Origin: Actinomycetales bacterium | GTDB taxonomy: Bacteria > Actinomycetota > Actinomycetes > Nanopelagicales > Nanopelagicaceae | Direction of reading: 5' to 3' | Assembly: GCA_018969355.1 (NCBI GenBank) | Contig: JAGWYO010000007.1 | Location: forward strand, 1-53,079 | Length of the DNA: 53,079 bases | Program-made: the position numbers and the translations under genes | In this document: positions 43,207-53,079 of the stretch, in pieces | Position numbering within the stretch: position 1 is the stretch's first letter | How the letters are laid out: each line of letters begins with the position of its first letter | Notes under the pieces: generated by a model | Databases searched by the model: none | What the model saw: only the letters and a program-made list of their open reading frames with translations | What the model was told of the DNA's origin: nothing

Positions 43207-43944
43207 ATGTGTGGTCGTTATGCGCAAAGTGCAGATATGCGCGAACTTATGGAGCAATTTGAAGTCACTGGGACTTCTCCTAGCCAATCAATTCCAGTGA
43301 ATTGGAATATTGCCCCAACTAATCCCATTTATATTATCCGTTCCCCCATAAAAGAACAGAGAGAAACCAAGAAAGATTTAGCCATAGTTTCATGGGGATT
43401 GATAGCACCCTGGCTAAGAGATATTACGGAAGCTAAAACTTCACAATCTCGGGCTATTAATGCACGTAGTGAAAGCGTGCATGAGAAACCAACTTTTAGA
43501 GATGCATTTAAACAACGCAGATGTTTGGTCCCAGCCCAGGGTTACTACGAATGGGCAACTGCATTAGGCCGATACAAACCAAAACAGGCTTTCTATATCT
43601 CTTCTCGCGATGGTGCACAGCTCTCAATCGCAGGAATTTGGAGCAGTTGGCGTTCCCCTGACGGTGAAGTCATAGAAAGTGCATCAATTATTACTCAAGA
43701 AGCACAAGGTGATCTTGCAACGATTCACAGCAGAATGCCAGTCTTCATGCCACATGGTCGCTGGGATGCATGGCTAGATCCTGAGAACACAGAGATTGAA
43801 GGTTTACGAAATTTGATGCTCCTCCAATCCCCCGATTCACTAGTAAAGGCCCACCCAGTTTCATCTCTGGTTAATTCAGTTGCAAACAATGGGGCCCACC
43901 TCATCGAGGCAATTGATTTGGGTGAGCCAGAGACCCTGTTTTAG
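43207..43944 (+). CDS. SRAP domain protein (YedK/HMCES-like)
   Basis: Shields abasic sites in single-stranded DNA by a covalent thiazolidine link. 245 residues beginning MCGRYAQS, with Cys2 as the linking residue once Met is removed. The active-site Glu lies in AQGYYEWA and the His in TIHSRMPVFMP; WNIAPTNP supplies the conserved Asn and nearby residues. The start at ATG 43207 is dictated by Cys2; frames starting earlier would block the active site. Confidence 0.95.
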   Translation: MCGRYAQSADMRELMEQFEVTGTSPSQSIPVNWNIAPTNPIYIIRSPIKEQRETKKDLAIVSWGLIAPWLRDITEAKTSQSRAINARSESVHEKPTFRDAFKQRRCLVPAQGYYEWATALGRYKPKQAFYISSRDGAQLSIAGIWSSWRSPDGEVIESASIITQEAQGDLATIHSRMPVFMPHGRWDAWLDPENTEIEGLRNLMLLQSPDSLVKAHPVSSLVNSVANNGAHLIEAIDLGEPETLF

Positions 43945-43963
43945 CGATAATCTTTGACGTGCG

Positions 43964-44599
43964 ATGACATCGACTGAATTAGTTAAAGAGAGCTCTGCCG
44001 AGCGCGCTGCCCGCTTTGAGAGAGATGCTCTTGCCTACACAAACCAGCTCTATGCAGCAGCGTTGCGTTATACAAAAAACCCTGATGATGCCAAAGATTT
44101 AGTTCAAGATACTTACTTAAAAGCATTTGCTTCTTTTCATCAATTTGAACCAGGAACTAATTTAAAGGCATGGCTCTATCGCGTTCTAACAACAACTTTT
44201 ATAAATACCTATCGCAAGGATCAACGCAGACCGCAATTATCGGCGGGTGAAATTGAAGATTGGCAGTTAGCAGAGGCAGCATCACATACCAGCGATCAAG
44301 GTAAATCAGCTGAAGTTCAAGCCCTAGAAAATCTCCCAGATAGCGATATCAAACGTGCTCTGCAGGAAATTCCTGAAGAGTTTCGCATCGCCGTCTATCT
44401 CGCTGATGTTGAAGGATTTTCATATAAGGAGATCGCCGACATCGTTGGTGTGCCTGCAGGAACGGTGATGTCTCGACTTCACCGGGGAAGAAAACAGCTG
44501 CGTGAGCGGTTAACAGAGTATGCAAAGGAACTTGGCTATAACGTTAAAGCCAAGCCATTGTCTAAGAAATCTGACCCTGACGAGGGGGCAGAATCATGA
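43964..44599 (+). CDS. sigR: ECF sigma factor, SigR/SigH type
   Basis: A 211-residue ECF RNA polymerase sigma factor. Region 2: [29 protein letters not shown], then [20 protein letters not shown] (both in parts). Region 4: [44 protein letters not shown] (in parts). The SigR/SigH group responds to thiol-oxidative stress. GATAAT lies 12 bases before the ATG, but no GGAAT/GTT-type autoregulatory promoter was identified. The stop overlaps the rsrA-like gene by four bases. Same neighbours (aroA, rsgA, SRAP) as Rv3223c-Rv3228 in mycobacteria. Confidence 0.92.
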   Translation: MTSTELVKESSAERAARFERDALAYTNQLYAAALRYTKNPDDAKDLVQDTYLKAFASFHQFEPGTNLKAWLYRVLTTTFINTYRKDQRRPQLSAGEIEDWQLAEAASHTSDQGKSAEVQALENLPDSDIKRALQEIPEEFRIAVYLADVEGFSYKEIADIVGVPAGTVMSRLHRGRKQLRERLTEYAKELGYNVKAKPLSKKSDPDEGAES

Positions 44600-45000
44600 G
44601 TTTCTCATTTGTAACACCATGTAGCCAAGTTCTTAACTCCTTCGTTCTGCTTCTTGAAGGCGATATTGAGCCACCCCAGATGCAACTGATAGAAGTTCAC
44701 GTTGCCCAATGTCGCGCTTGTGAAGCTGAGCTTGCACATGAGCGTCGTATGCATTCTTTGATGCAAGAAGTCCTACGCCGCACTTGCAATGAAGAAGCGC
44801 CGCAAGATCTGCACAATGCCATCTTTAATCAAATTCATGGCCAGATGGCAAGCGCCTTTACTGAGGTTGTCACGCAGTTCAGTATGACTGAAATATCCAT
44901 TGAGATTGATGAGTTTGGCCAAGTCGAACACCGTGAAGTTACAATCGAACACACTGAAGAAATTCGATACCTGAATGAAGGCGATAATCCCACCACTTAA
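44596..45000 (+). CDS. rsrA: Zinc-containing anti-sigma factor (RsrA-like)
   Basis: 134 residues. The zinc anti-sigma motif His35-x3-Cys39-x2-Cys42 is seen in [12 protein letters not shown], with Cys9 as probable fourth ligand; this layout matches RsrA. In that family oxidation of the Cys pair frees zinc and releases the sigma factor. It overlaps sigR by four bases, so the pair is translationally coupled. The C-terminal 50 residues ([16 protein letters not shown] onward) extend beyond the usual about 105 residues of RsrA and are acidic. Confidence 0.88.
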   Translation: MSFSFVTPCSQVLNSFVLLLEGDIEPPQMQLIEVHVAQCRACEAELAHERRMHSLMQEVLRRTCNEEAPQDLHNAIFNQIHGQMASAFTEVVTQFSMTEISIEIDEFGQVEHREVTIEHTEEIRYLNEGDNPTT

Positions 45001-45025
45001 GCCTTAAGCAGGTAAGTTATTAATC

Positions 45026-45430
45026 ATGAGACCTGCAGCAGAAGTCATGGGAACCGTTGGTTTAACGGTCATGACTGTGCGAGCTGGTGACACTTCAGTA
45101 GCCATGGGCATTGGCGATTTACCAATTGTTTCTCAATCACAATTGATTTCACTGATGGAGCATGCTGCAATAATTTCGATGGATGAGCATTTGGAGCCAG
45201 AGGAAACAACAATCCCCATTAGTTTTGAAATGATAACTCTAAGCCCTTCAACTATTGGTGCAGAACTGCGCGCAGTGTCTAGGTGTATTGAAGTTGACAA
45301 TCGTGAATTAACTTTTGAATGTGAAGTTTATGAAGGTGAGCGCCAAGTAGCAGCTGCAATGATAAAAAGATCGGCAGTGGAGCGAGTTTCATTTCTCGCC
45401 CGCACCGCCGCGCAATCTTTAATTACTTAA
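45026..45430 (+). CDS. FlK-like hotdog thioesterase
   Basis: 134 residues of hotdog fold. The segment LPIVSQSQLISLMEHAAIISMDEHLEPEETT (in parts) resembles the fluoroacetyl-CoA thioesterase (FlK) family with catalytic Glu/Thr/His in E-H and the ETT stretch. It probably hydrolyses an acyl-CoA, substrate unknown. It is 25 bases after rsrA. It converges on sodN with a four-base overlap of the coding ends. Confidence 0.8.
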   Translation: MRPAAEVMGTVGLTVMTVRAGDTSVAMGIGDLPIVSQSQLISLMEHAAIISMDEHLEPEETTIPISFEMITLSPSTIGAELRAVSRCIEVDNRELTFECEVYEGERQVAAAMIKRSAVERVSFLARTAAQSLIT

Positions 45431-45816
45431 GCTTTTTTAGTTGCCCAGAAAATCTCTGCGATTTCATCAATCTTTGCAATCAACTTATCTGCAACTGCAA
45501 CATCCTGAGTTCCTTTTGTTCCTGCAGCACCTGCAAGCTTTGTTGCTTCATTAAAAAGTGAGTGCAGTTGTGGGTATGCCTCAAAGTGTGGCGCCTTGAA
45601 GTAATCAGTCCATAGAACCCATAGGTGTTCTTTGACTTGGTGTGAGCGCTCTTCTTTGATAGCAACAGAGCGTGAGCGGAAATCCGCATCAGGATTAGCT
45701 GCGTATTTTTCCATGCATGCCTTTACAGAAAGAGCCTCAATCTTTGCTTGGGCTGGATCGTAAACACCACATGGAAGATCGCAGTGTGCATAAACAGTTG
45801 TCTTTGGTGCAAACAT
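45427..45816 (-). CDS. sodN: Nickel superoxide dismutase
   Basis: Disproportionates superoxide. 129 residues. The nickel hook begins at His11: HCDLPCGVYDP, which after removal of a 10-residue leader (MFAPKTTVYA) exposes His1, Cys2 and Cys6, the metal ligands. The leader is a little shorter than the 14 residues known from Streptomyces (as remembered). The rest is the four-helix bundle (ERSHQVKEHLWVLWTDYF and others). GGAGAGAAG precedes the ATG. The maturation protease gene lies divergently upstream. Confidence 0.96.
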   Translation of the reverse strand: MFAPKTTVYAHCDLPCGVYDPAQAKIEALSVKACMEKYAANPDADFRSRSVAIKEERSHQVKEHLWVLWTDYFKAPHFEAYPQLHSLFNEATKLAGAAGTKGTQDVAVADKLIAKIDEIAEIFWATKKA

Positions 45817-45898
45817 CTTCTCTCCTCATTTATAAACTCGTACCGCTGGCAGGCAGTTCGCATCGACTGAAGGAACTACAAGTGCGAGACTACCGCCC

Positions 45899-46228
45899 AT
45901 GAGCAAATTTGGCACAGTGAAGGTATCAGGTGGCTCCATGCTTCCCGCATACCGAGATGGAGATTGGCTCTTTGTCAGTTGGATAGATGGGGCGGCGGCT
46001 TTAACTGCAGTTGGAAAATCCATTCTTGGCAAGGTAGTTGTCGTAGAACGTGAAGATAAACCTGGAGTCTTTTTAGTTAAACGTGTGCAGAAGTTCCACA
46101 GTGGAAAATATTGGGTTGAAGGCGACGCTAGCGACAGCACAGATTCTCGTAGTTGGGGTTGGATTACACCAGAAGAGATTGTTGGTGTGGTTTTATTTCG
46201 CTACAAGCAAGGCAAGAAGGTTCATTAG
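45899..46228 (+). CDS. sodX: Nickel-type SOD maturation protease
   Basis: 109 residues of the signal-peptidase (S26) fold without membrane anchor. Catalytic Ser13 is in VSGGSMLPAYRDGD, and Lys61 in FLVKRVQ. It cuts the SodN leader to expose His1. It is divergent from sodN across 82 bases, allowing joint control, for example by a Nur-type repressor (no box identified). Its coding end overlaps the convergent kgd end by four bases. Confidence 0.93.
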   Translation: MSKFGTVKVSGGSMLPAYRDGDWLFVSWIDGAAALTAVGKSILGKVVVVEREDKPGVFLVKRVQKFHSGKYWVEGDASDSTDSRSWGWITPEEIVGVVLFRYKQGKKVH

Positions 46229-49200
46229 CGAGTGAATGCTTCGAGCATGAGCGCTTTTTGCTCATCTTCATGCAAGTGATGATTTCCAGTTGCAGGTGAA
46301 GCAGTTGCTCTGCGAGAAATACGACGCAAGATTCGAGAACCAAATCCATGGCCACCATGTTGTTCTGAAGTGCGAAGTGCAATGTGTGACCATGGACCCT
46401 GATTTGCAGGTTCATCTTGAACCCACAACAAATTTGCATGTGGATGCTTATTAGCTTCTGCCACCATTTCATCTATGGGCAGTGGATACAAAAGCTCAAC
46501 ACGGACAATTGCAGTTGAATTCTCCCCCAGCTTTGTGCGCTCTGCAACGAGGTCGTGATAGACCTTGCCAGAACAAAAGATCACACGAGATGCGTTACTA
46601 ACTGAATTATCACTTATTACTGGCTGGAAGTATCCAGAAGTGAAATCACTTAAAGCAGATGCTGCCGCTTTTAGGCGCAACATCGATTTAGGTGTGAAAA
46701 CAATCATGGGGCGACGGGCAGGGTTCTTGGCATGCCAGCGCAGTAAGTGGAAGTAGGAAGCAGGAGATGATGGCTGAGCCACAGTCATATTTTGCTCAGC
46801 ACACAGTTGCAAGTAACGCTCAATTCGTCCTGACGAGTGATCTGGTCCTTGACCCTCATAACCATGCGGCAAAAGCAGAACAACCGAAGAGCGCTCACCC
46901 CACTTTTGAAGGGCGGAAGAGATGAATTCATCAATAATTGTCTGCGCACCGTTAGCAAAATCTCCGAATTGGCCTTCCCATAAAACTAGGGCCTCTTCGC
47001 GCTCAACGCTATATCCATATTCAAAACCCATTGCCGCATATTCACTGAGCAAAGAGTCAACGACAAAGAATTGATTCACATCAGATATCAATGCGCGTAG
47101 CGGAGTCCACTCATTACCGTTTTCTTTATCAACGATTACTGCGTGACGGTTAGAGAAAGTTCCACGTCGCACATCTTGACCAGCAAGGCGAATTGGTCGT
47201 CCTTCTTTAAGAAGTGAACCAAATGCCAACATCTCTCCAGTTGACCAATCAATTGAAGCATCATTGAGAGATTCAACGCGTTTGGCTAACTGTGGTGAAA
47301 GTTTTGGATGAATACTAAAGCCCTCTGGAGTTGCGATTTGAGTTGCAGCAATTTCTCGCGCAAGCTGCTCTGGAATTGAAGTAATAATTGTGTTTGCATC
47401 CGGTGCAACCGGTGCCTTGAAGTTCGGATCAGTTTGTGCACTTAAGTTATTAACTGCAGCAAAGACAGCTTCTAGCTGAGATTGGTAATCGCGTGCTACT
47501 TCTTCTGCCTCTTCGACTGTTATATCACCACGGCCAATGAGAGCTTCGGTGTAAAGGTGGCGCGTAGAACGCTTTGCGTCAATGAGTTTGTACATCAATG
47601 GTTGAGTAAAGCTTGGCTCATCGCCTTCATTGTGACCACGGCGGCGATAACACACCATGTCAATAACAACATCTTTATTGAACGCTTGGCGGTATTCAAA
47701 AGCTAATCGAGCAATGCGCACGCATGCCTCTGGGTCATCCCCATTAACATGGAAAACAGGTGCCTGAATAATCTTGGCAAAATCTGTTGAATAACGTGAA
47801 GAACGTGCTGCATGCGGTGAAGTAGTGAAACCTACTTGGTTATTGATAACAACATGGATAGTTCCACCTGTGCGATAGCCGGCTAATTGAGACATCTGAA
47901 GAACTTCTGCGTTAACGCCTTGCCCCGCAAATGCAGCATCTCCGTGAAGCAAAATTGGAAGTACAGAATACGCATTTTTAATGTTGAGACGATCTTGCTT
48001 AGCGCGAACAATTCCTTCGAGCACCGGGTTCACCGCTTCTAAGTGTGAAGGGTTTGCTGCTAAATAAATCTTTGTAGTTGCACCAGAGTGAGCGGTGAAA
48101 ATGCCTTCAGTTCCCAGGTGGTACTTAACATCGCCAGATCCTTGAACTTGATTTTCTGCATAATGACCTTGGAACTCTTGGAAGATTTGTCCGGCAGATT
48201 TTCCGGCGATATTTGCCAAAACATTCAGGCGTCCTCGGTGTGGCATACCAATACACACTTCATCTAACTTTATTTCTGCGGCAGATGAAATCACAGCATC
48301 AAGAAGTGGAATGACAGATTCTCCACCTTCAAGTGAAAAGCGCTTCTGCCCAACAAACTTGGTCTGTAAAAAGTTTTCAAAAGCCTCGGCGCTATTGAGC
48401 TTGTAGAGAATTCGAAGTTGTTCTTCACGCGGTAATACTTGCACTCCAACTTCAACGCGCTCTTGAATCCATTTACGCTCTGCTGGGTTATCGATATACA
48501 TGTACTCAACACCTACTGTGCGGCAGTATGAGTCGCGCAAGATTCCAAGAATCTTACGTAGCAACATGAACTTCTTGCCACCAAAACCACCAGTTGCAAA
48601 CTCACGATCAAGATCCCACAGAGTTAATCCATGGTTTTGGACATCTAAATCTGGGTGTGTGCGTTGAACATATTCCAGCGGATCAAAATCTGCCATGAGA
48701 TGACCATTAGTGCGGTAGGCGTGGATAAGCTGCTGAATGCGTGCAGTCTTATCAATCTCTTCATCACGAGCAAACTCTTTATCTGCAGCCCAGCGAATTG
48801 GCTCATATGGGATATGCAGGGCAGCAAAAATATCATCATAGAAACCTTCAGCCCCCAGTATGTACTCATGCATTCTGCGCAGGAAATCGCCCGAAGTTGC
48901 GCCTTGAATAATGCGGTGATCGTAAGTACTTGTGAGAGTAACGACCTTACTAATAGCCAAACGAGCCAAAGTCTCTTCACTAGAACCTGCAAATTCAGCT
49001 GGGTAATCTAGAGCTCCAACTCCCAGAATTAATCCTTGTCCCTGCACAAGACGTGGTACAGAGTGAACAGTGCCAATAGTTCCTGGATTAGTAATAGACA
49101 TTGTTGTGCCAGCAAAATCGTCAACAGTTAAAGAACCATCACGTGCTTTTTTAACAACTTCTTCATAGGCGCTGCGGAACTGAGCGAAATCTAAATTTTC

Positions 49201-49899
49201 ACAGCCTTTAACTGAAGGAACCAAAAGCTGACGTGATCCGTCCGGTTTAGCTAAATCAATTGCAACACCGAGGTTGATATGTTCAGGTTTTCCAATTGCA
49301 GGCTTGCCATCTAGTTCTCCAAAAAAAGTATTCATCTCTGGCATTGCACGAACTGCTTTGATCATCGCATAGGCAATGATGTGAGTAAATGAGACCTTTC
49401 CACCTCGTGCTCGCTTCATGTGATTATTAATCACGATGCGATTATCGATCATTAATTTTGCTGGAACTGCACGCACTGACGTTGCAGTTGGAACTGAGAG
49501 TGATGCCTCCATACTTTGAACAACACGGGCAGAAACACCACGAATGACTTCAAGAGTTGATGCACTAGGGGTACTTAAAACTGGAACTGGTTTGACAACA
49601 GGATCCGCCGGTTTTGGTTGTGGCGCAGCGCTTTGGCGCATTATTGGTTGAACGTGAGGTACTGGTGCTGAAGTTTCAACAGGTGGAACTGGTTGTGGTG
49701 TTGGCGCTTTTTGCGCAGCCTTTGGAACAGGTGGAACACCTTTAGAAACTGGAGTGGACGATGTAGATGCAGGAGATCCTGGTTTATTGTTTGTAAAGTA
49801 CTCAACCCACGCCGGGTCTACGGAAGTAGGATCCTGCAGATAGTGCTCGTACATTTCATCGACGAGCCAATCATTTGCACCAAAATCCTGTGCCGACAC
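46225..49899 (-). CDS. kgd: Multifunctional 2-oxoglutarate dehydrogenase E1/E2 (Kgd type)
   Basis: 1224 residues from GTG 49899, placed by AAGGAG eight bases upstream. Order: N-terminal E1 helix (DWLVDEMYEHYLQDPTSVDPAWVEYF, in parts), a Pro/Ala-rich linker, an E2 succinyltransferase catalytic domain without lipoyl domain (TYDHRIIQGATSGDFL), then full E1 with GMPHRGRLNVLAN, the ThDP-binding GDAAFAGQGV to NNQVGF, and HGYEGQGPDHSS near the end. This fused form is specific to actinobacteria; it makes succinyl-CoA in the TCA cycle with a separate E3 and lipoyl E2p. Confidence 0.96.
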   Translation of the reverse strand: MSAQDFGANDWLVDEMYEHYLQDPTSVDPAWVEYFTNNKPGSPASTSSTPVSKGVPPVPKAAQKAPTPQPVPPVETSAPVPHVQPIMRQSAAPQPKPADPVVKPVPVLSTPSASTLEVIRGVSARVVQSMEASLSVPTATSVRAVPAKLMIDNRIVINNHMKRARGGKVSFTHIIAYAMIKAVRAMPEMNTFFGELDGKPAIGKPEHINLGVAIDLAKPDGSRQLLVPSVKGCENLDFAQFRSAYEEVVKKARDGSLTVDDFAGTTMSITNPGTIGTVHSVPRLVQGQGLILGVGALDYPAEFAGSSEETLARLAISKVVTLTSTYDHRIIQGATSGDFLRRMHEYILGAEGFYDDIFAALHIPYEPIRWAADKEFARDEEIDKTARIQQLIHAYRTNGHLMADFDPLEYVQRTHPDLDVQNHGLTLWDLDREFATGGFGGKKFMLLRKILGILRDSYCRTVGVEYMYIDNPAERKWIQERVEVGVQVLPREEQLRILYKLNSAEAFENFLQTKFVGQKRFSLEGGESVIPLLDAVISSAAEIKLDEVCIGMPHRGRLNVLANIAGKSAGQIFQEFQGHYAENQVQGSGDVKYHLGTEGIFTAHSGATTKIYLAANPSHLEAVNPVLEGIVRAKQDRLNIKNAYSVLPILLHGDAAFAGQGVNAEVLQMSQLAGYRTGGTIHVVINNQVGFTTSPHAARSSRYSTDFAKIIQAPVFHVNGDDPEACVRIARLAFEYRQAFNKDVVIDMVCYRRRGHNEGDEPSFTQPLMYKLIDAKRSTRHLYTEALIGRGDITVEEAEEVARDYQSQLEAVFAAVNNLSAQTDPNFKAPVAPDANTIITSIPEQLAREIAATQIATPEGFSIHPKLSPQLAKRVESLNDASIDWSTGEMLAFGSLLKEGRPIRLAGQDVRRGTFSNRHAVIVDKENGNEWTPLRALISDVNQFFVVDSLLSEYAAMGFEYGYSVEREEALVLWEGQFGDFANGAQTIIDEFISSALQKWGERSSVVLLLPHGYEGQGPDHSSGRIERYLQLCAEQNMTVAQPSSPASYFHLLRWHAKNPARRPMIVFTPKSMLRLKAAASALSDFTSGYFQPVISDNSVSNASRVIFCSGKVYHDLVAERTKLGENSTAIVRVELLYPLPIDEMVAEANKHPHANLLWVQDEPANQGPWSHIALRTSEQHGGHGFGSRILRRISRRATASPATGNHHLHEDEQKALMLEAFTR

Positions 49900-50032
49900 T
49901 GGCGAACTCCTTCTTGGCGGTAATGAGGATAAGCCTATAGCCACGAGGGCTTGGCTAAAACTAAAAAACTGCTACCAGAGCGCGAGTTAGGCCACACCAT
50001 CACTGCTTGAAGGCGCTGGTAGAACACAGCGC

Positions 50033-50968
50033 CTAGAGGCCTACGGCATGCTCAATCTCGGCCACGGCTTGTGAGAGATCTTCAACCATAGCGACGCCCT
50101 TGCACTGCTTGTGATTCCACCCAGGCCCACCCAGCACCACACGTGGCATAGGTCTGATCGCTGGAATGTCGTTGAAATACTTTGGGTCGGCATTTTTAGA
50201 AAGCTGTGCCCATAAAAAAACTGCCGGTGGAGCAGACCTAGAAATCATGGCACACAACGCTTCATGTGGTGTTCTCGATCCAAGAAAGTAAGTTTCAATT
50301 TTGCGTTCGGCGAGAGCTGCAGCAAGTGCATGCAATGCAAGTGAGTGCATTTCTTCACCCACTGATGCTAATAAGACTGGGTGGGCATTTACTGGTTTCT
50401 TAATCTCTTCACCATGTTCACGCAATATCCCTTTGATTACTTCAGTGAGCAAGTGCTCTACCTCAACGCCTGTGCCACTTGCCTCCCACTCATTTCCCAC
50501 TAAGAACAAAAGAGGGACGATGACTTCAGACCAGGATTGTTGAACTCCATACTCGGCTAAATCTTGACGTAAAGCAGCTGCAATAAATCTCTTATCCAAA
50601 GCTTTAGCTGCTTTGTGTAAGGCGGCAACTAACTCATCTCGAACCACATAATCATTCACTATTGTTTCAAGGTTGATTGTGCCTTTGTGCTTCTTTGCCT
50701 GTTTGGCTGCATCACAGGGCGAGAGCCCCGTTGTGATTAATCTGCGCATCAATGTCAGACGAGCTAAATCCTCAGAACAATAACGGCGATGCTCCCCACT
50801 TTCATGGGCAGATGGTCCAAGACCATAGCGGCGATCCCAGGTGCGCAGGGTGGCTGGAGCTATGCCAAGGCGTCGGGCCACCGCTGCCACGGTCAGATGC
50901 TCTTTTGGAGGTGCCACAGGGTAATCGTGGCCTGAAGTGGGCCAACTCACCAGTTGAAACACGCCCAT
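50033..50968 (-). CDS. MerR-family regulator with B12-binding domain (CarH/LitR-like)
   Basis: 311 residues from ATG 50968. Residues 25-95 are a MerR DNA-binding domain (LTVAAVARRLGIAPATLRTWDRRYGL). Residues 105-185 resemble the helical B12-capping domain with Trp161, nine residues, then Glu171-His172 (the W-x9-EH light-sensing motif of CarH). Residues 197-311 are a cobalamin-binding Rossmann domain with GEEMHSLALHAL, where His208 takes the lower axial ligand place. CarH/LitR proteins bind adenosylcobalamin in the dark, repress genes (often carotenoid genes) and let go in light. Divergent from whiB3; no carotenoid gene is adjacent. A longer TTG start at 50974 is unlikely. Confidence 0.88.
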   Translation of the reverse strand: MGVFQLVSWPTSGHDYPVAPPKEHLTVAAVARRLGIAPATLRTWDRRYGLGPSAHESGEHRRYCSEDLARLTLMRRLITTGLSPCDAAKQAKKHKGTINLETIVNDYVVRDELVAALHKAAKALDKRFIAAALRQDLAEYGVQQSWSEVIVPLLFLVGNEWEASGTGVEVEHLLTEVIKGILREHGEEIKKPVNAHPVLLASVGEEMHSLALHALAAALAERKIETYFLGSRTPHEALCAMISRSAPPAVFLWAQLSKNADPKYFNDIPAIRPMPRVVLGGPGWNHKQCKGVAMVEDLSQAVAEIEHAVGL

Positions 50969-50992
50969 GAACAACTTCTGGAGCGTTGGGGC

Positions 50993-51021
50993 TTGAACAA
51001 CCTATGGCGCGGTTGTACTCT
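50993..51021 (+). promoter_or_regulatory. Candidate promoter of the WhiB gene (leaderless)
   Basis: TTGAAC (50993-50998), a 17-base spacer and TACTCT (51016-51021), followed by six bases to ATG 51028. It supports ATG 51028 over the in-frame ATG at 51022, which lies between the -10 and the predicted start site. Confidence 0.6.
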
Positions 51022-51027
51022 ATGCCC

Positions 51028-51330
51028 ATGGCTGAAATCTCACGTTTACCCCGTCCTGTTGCCGATGAATGGGAATGGCAGTACCAAGGCGCATGCCGCG
51101 ATCTTCCCTCTGAGATGTTTTTTCATCCAGATGGGGAACGTGGTCCGCGCCGTCGCAATCGCGAGAACACGGCTAAAGCAGTGTGCGCTACATGTCCAGT
51201 TATCGCTGCATGTCGTGCCCATGCCCTGGCTGTGCAAGAGCCATATGGAATTTGGGGCGGTCTTTCAGAAGATGATCGCTTAGCGATTATAGGTAAAGAA
51301 GTTACTCCAGATATTTCGCATGCATCATAA
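51028..51330 (+). CDS. whiB3: WhiB-family iron-sulfur regulator (WhiB3-like)
   Basis: 100 residues. Four Cys for a [4Fe-4S] cluster are Cys23, Cys53, Cys56 and Cys62 (GACRD, VCATCPVIAAC), and the beta-turn GIWGG lies at 84-88. EMFFHPDGERGPRR and the HALAVQEPYGIWGGLSE stretch are closest to WhiB3/WhiD as remembered, which respond to redox state and control lipid and redox genes. Next to groEL on the opposite strand, as whiB3 is beside groEL1 in M. tuberculosis. No clear Shine-Dalgarno; leaderless promoter upstream. Confidence 0.9.
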   Translation: MAEISRLPRPVADEWEWQYQGACRDLPSEMFFHPDGERGPRRRNRENTAKAVCATCPVIAACRAHALAVQEPYGIWGGLSEDDRLAIIGKEVTPDISHAS

Positions 51331-51360
51331 GTTTTAACTCTCCTCCTGAGTTGAAAAAGA

Positions 51361-51390
51361 AAAGCCCCGCAGATTTTTCTGCGGGGCTTT
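51361..51390. terminator. Bidirectional terminator between whiB3 and groEL
   Basis: AAAGCCCCGCAGA (51361-51373) pairs perfectly with TCTGCGGGGCTTT (51378-51390) around TTTT, with A and T runs on the two sides, so it can end both convergent genes. Confidence 0.9.
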
Positions 51391-51407
51391 TCCACTGAGT
51401 TCTTTTC

Positions 51408-53048
<1,641 letters not shown>

Positions 53049-53079
53049 TTACTTCTCGATTACAGCGAGAATGTCGCGT
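53049..53079 (-). CDS. groES: GroES co-chaperonin (C-terminal end)
   Basis: Only the last nine codons are in the window, reading RDILAVIEK then TAA, the usual C terminus of GroES. The stop abuts the groEL start, which fits a groES-groEL operon. The rest lies beyond the window edge. Confidence 0.9.
   Translation of the reverse strand, partial: RDILAVIEK

Noticed and set aside
50011-50034. AGGCGCTG/CAGCGCCT hairpin at the end of the CarH-like gene as terminator
   Set aside because: Perfect 8-bp stem, but no T-run follows on the minus strand; kept only as a possible mRNA end structure.

Overview
The window reads as a piece of a streamlined, low-to-mid GC freshwater actinobacterium, most like the acI lineage (Ca. 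Nanopelagicales, for example Planktophila-type genomes). This is an inference from content: an actinorhodopsin gene, actinobacterial marker genes (WhiB, DUF3039, DUF2017, DUF5679, UPF0182, SigR/RsrA-like pair, Kgd-type 2-oxoglutarate dehydrogenase, Ni-SOD), A/T-rich codon use, and very tight packing. No gap without a gene exceeds about 250 bases. No rRNA, CRISPR array, insertion sequence, integrase or phage gene was seen.

Layout. 1-3.7 kb: sugar ABC transporter (binding protein cut by the window edge, half-size ATPase, permease) facing xylose isomerase. 3.8-5.6 kb: tRNA-Leu(UAG), a small helix-hairpin-helix protein, O-acetylhomoserine sulfhydrylase. 5.6-6.9 kb: actinorhodopsin with a small membrane-protein gene behind it. 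6.9-12.8 kb: DUF885 protein, TrhA/hemolysin III, a coiled-coil DivIVA-like protein, acyltransferase-3/SGNH protein, and a membrane protein with a Lys/Ala-rich tail. 12.8-18.0 kb (minus): a coupled run DUF3039 - GH18 - clpS - DUF2017 - murI - rph - rdgB. 18.0-23.9 kb (plus): argF, the three-gene proton-translocating transhydrogenase, pirin, GNAT, a small membrane protein. 23.9-27.9 kb (minus): prfB - ftsE - ftsX - smpB - ssrA (tmRNA). 27.9-29.5 kb: Flp/Tad pilin and TadE/G-like genes without the assembly ATPase. 29.6-37.5 kb: the actinobacterial block matching M. tuberculosis Rv3193c-Rv3196 (E1/TOMM-like protein, DUF5679, YgjP-like peptidase, Zincin_2-type protein, Lon-like protease, UPF0182). 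37.6-45.4 kb: tRNA-fMet, copA, hisN, rsgA, aroA, SRAP, sigR/rsrA, a FlK-like thioesterase. 45.4-50 kb: sodN and its maturation protease, kgd. 50-53 kb: a CarH/LitR-like MerR regulator, WhiB3-like regulator, groEL, end of groES.

How it fits together. The cell appears to take up pentose sugar, run an oxidative TCA cycle and supplement proton motive force with a retinal pump; the transhydrogenase can turn that force into NADPH. Two light inputs are visible: the rhodopsin, which carries the glycine that opens a carotenoid-antenna fenestration, and a B12-dependent photoreceptor-type regulator. Ribosome rescue (ssrA, smpB), ClpS, GroEL/ES and SigR/RsrA form the stress side.

A recurrent signal is a -10-like hexamer (TANNNT and close variants) placed 6-7 bases before the start codon of about a dozen genes, which points to widespread leaderless mRNAs and was used to choose several starts. 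All functions are from reading motifs and remembered family features; no searches were run.
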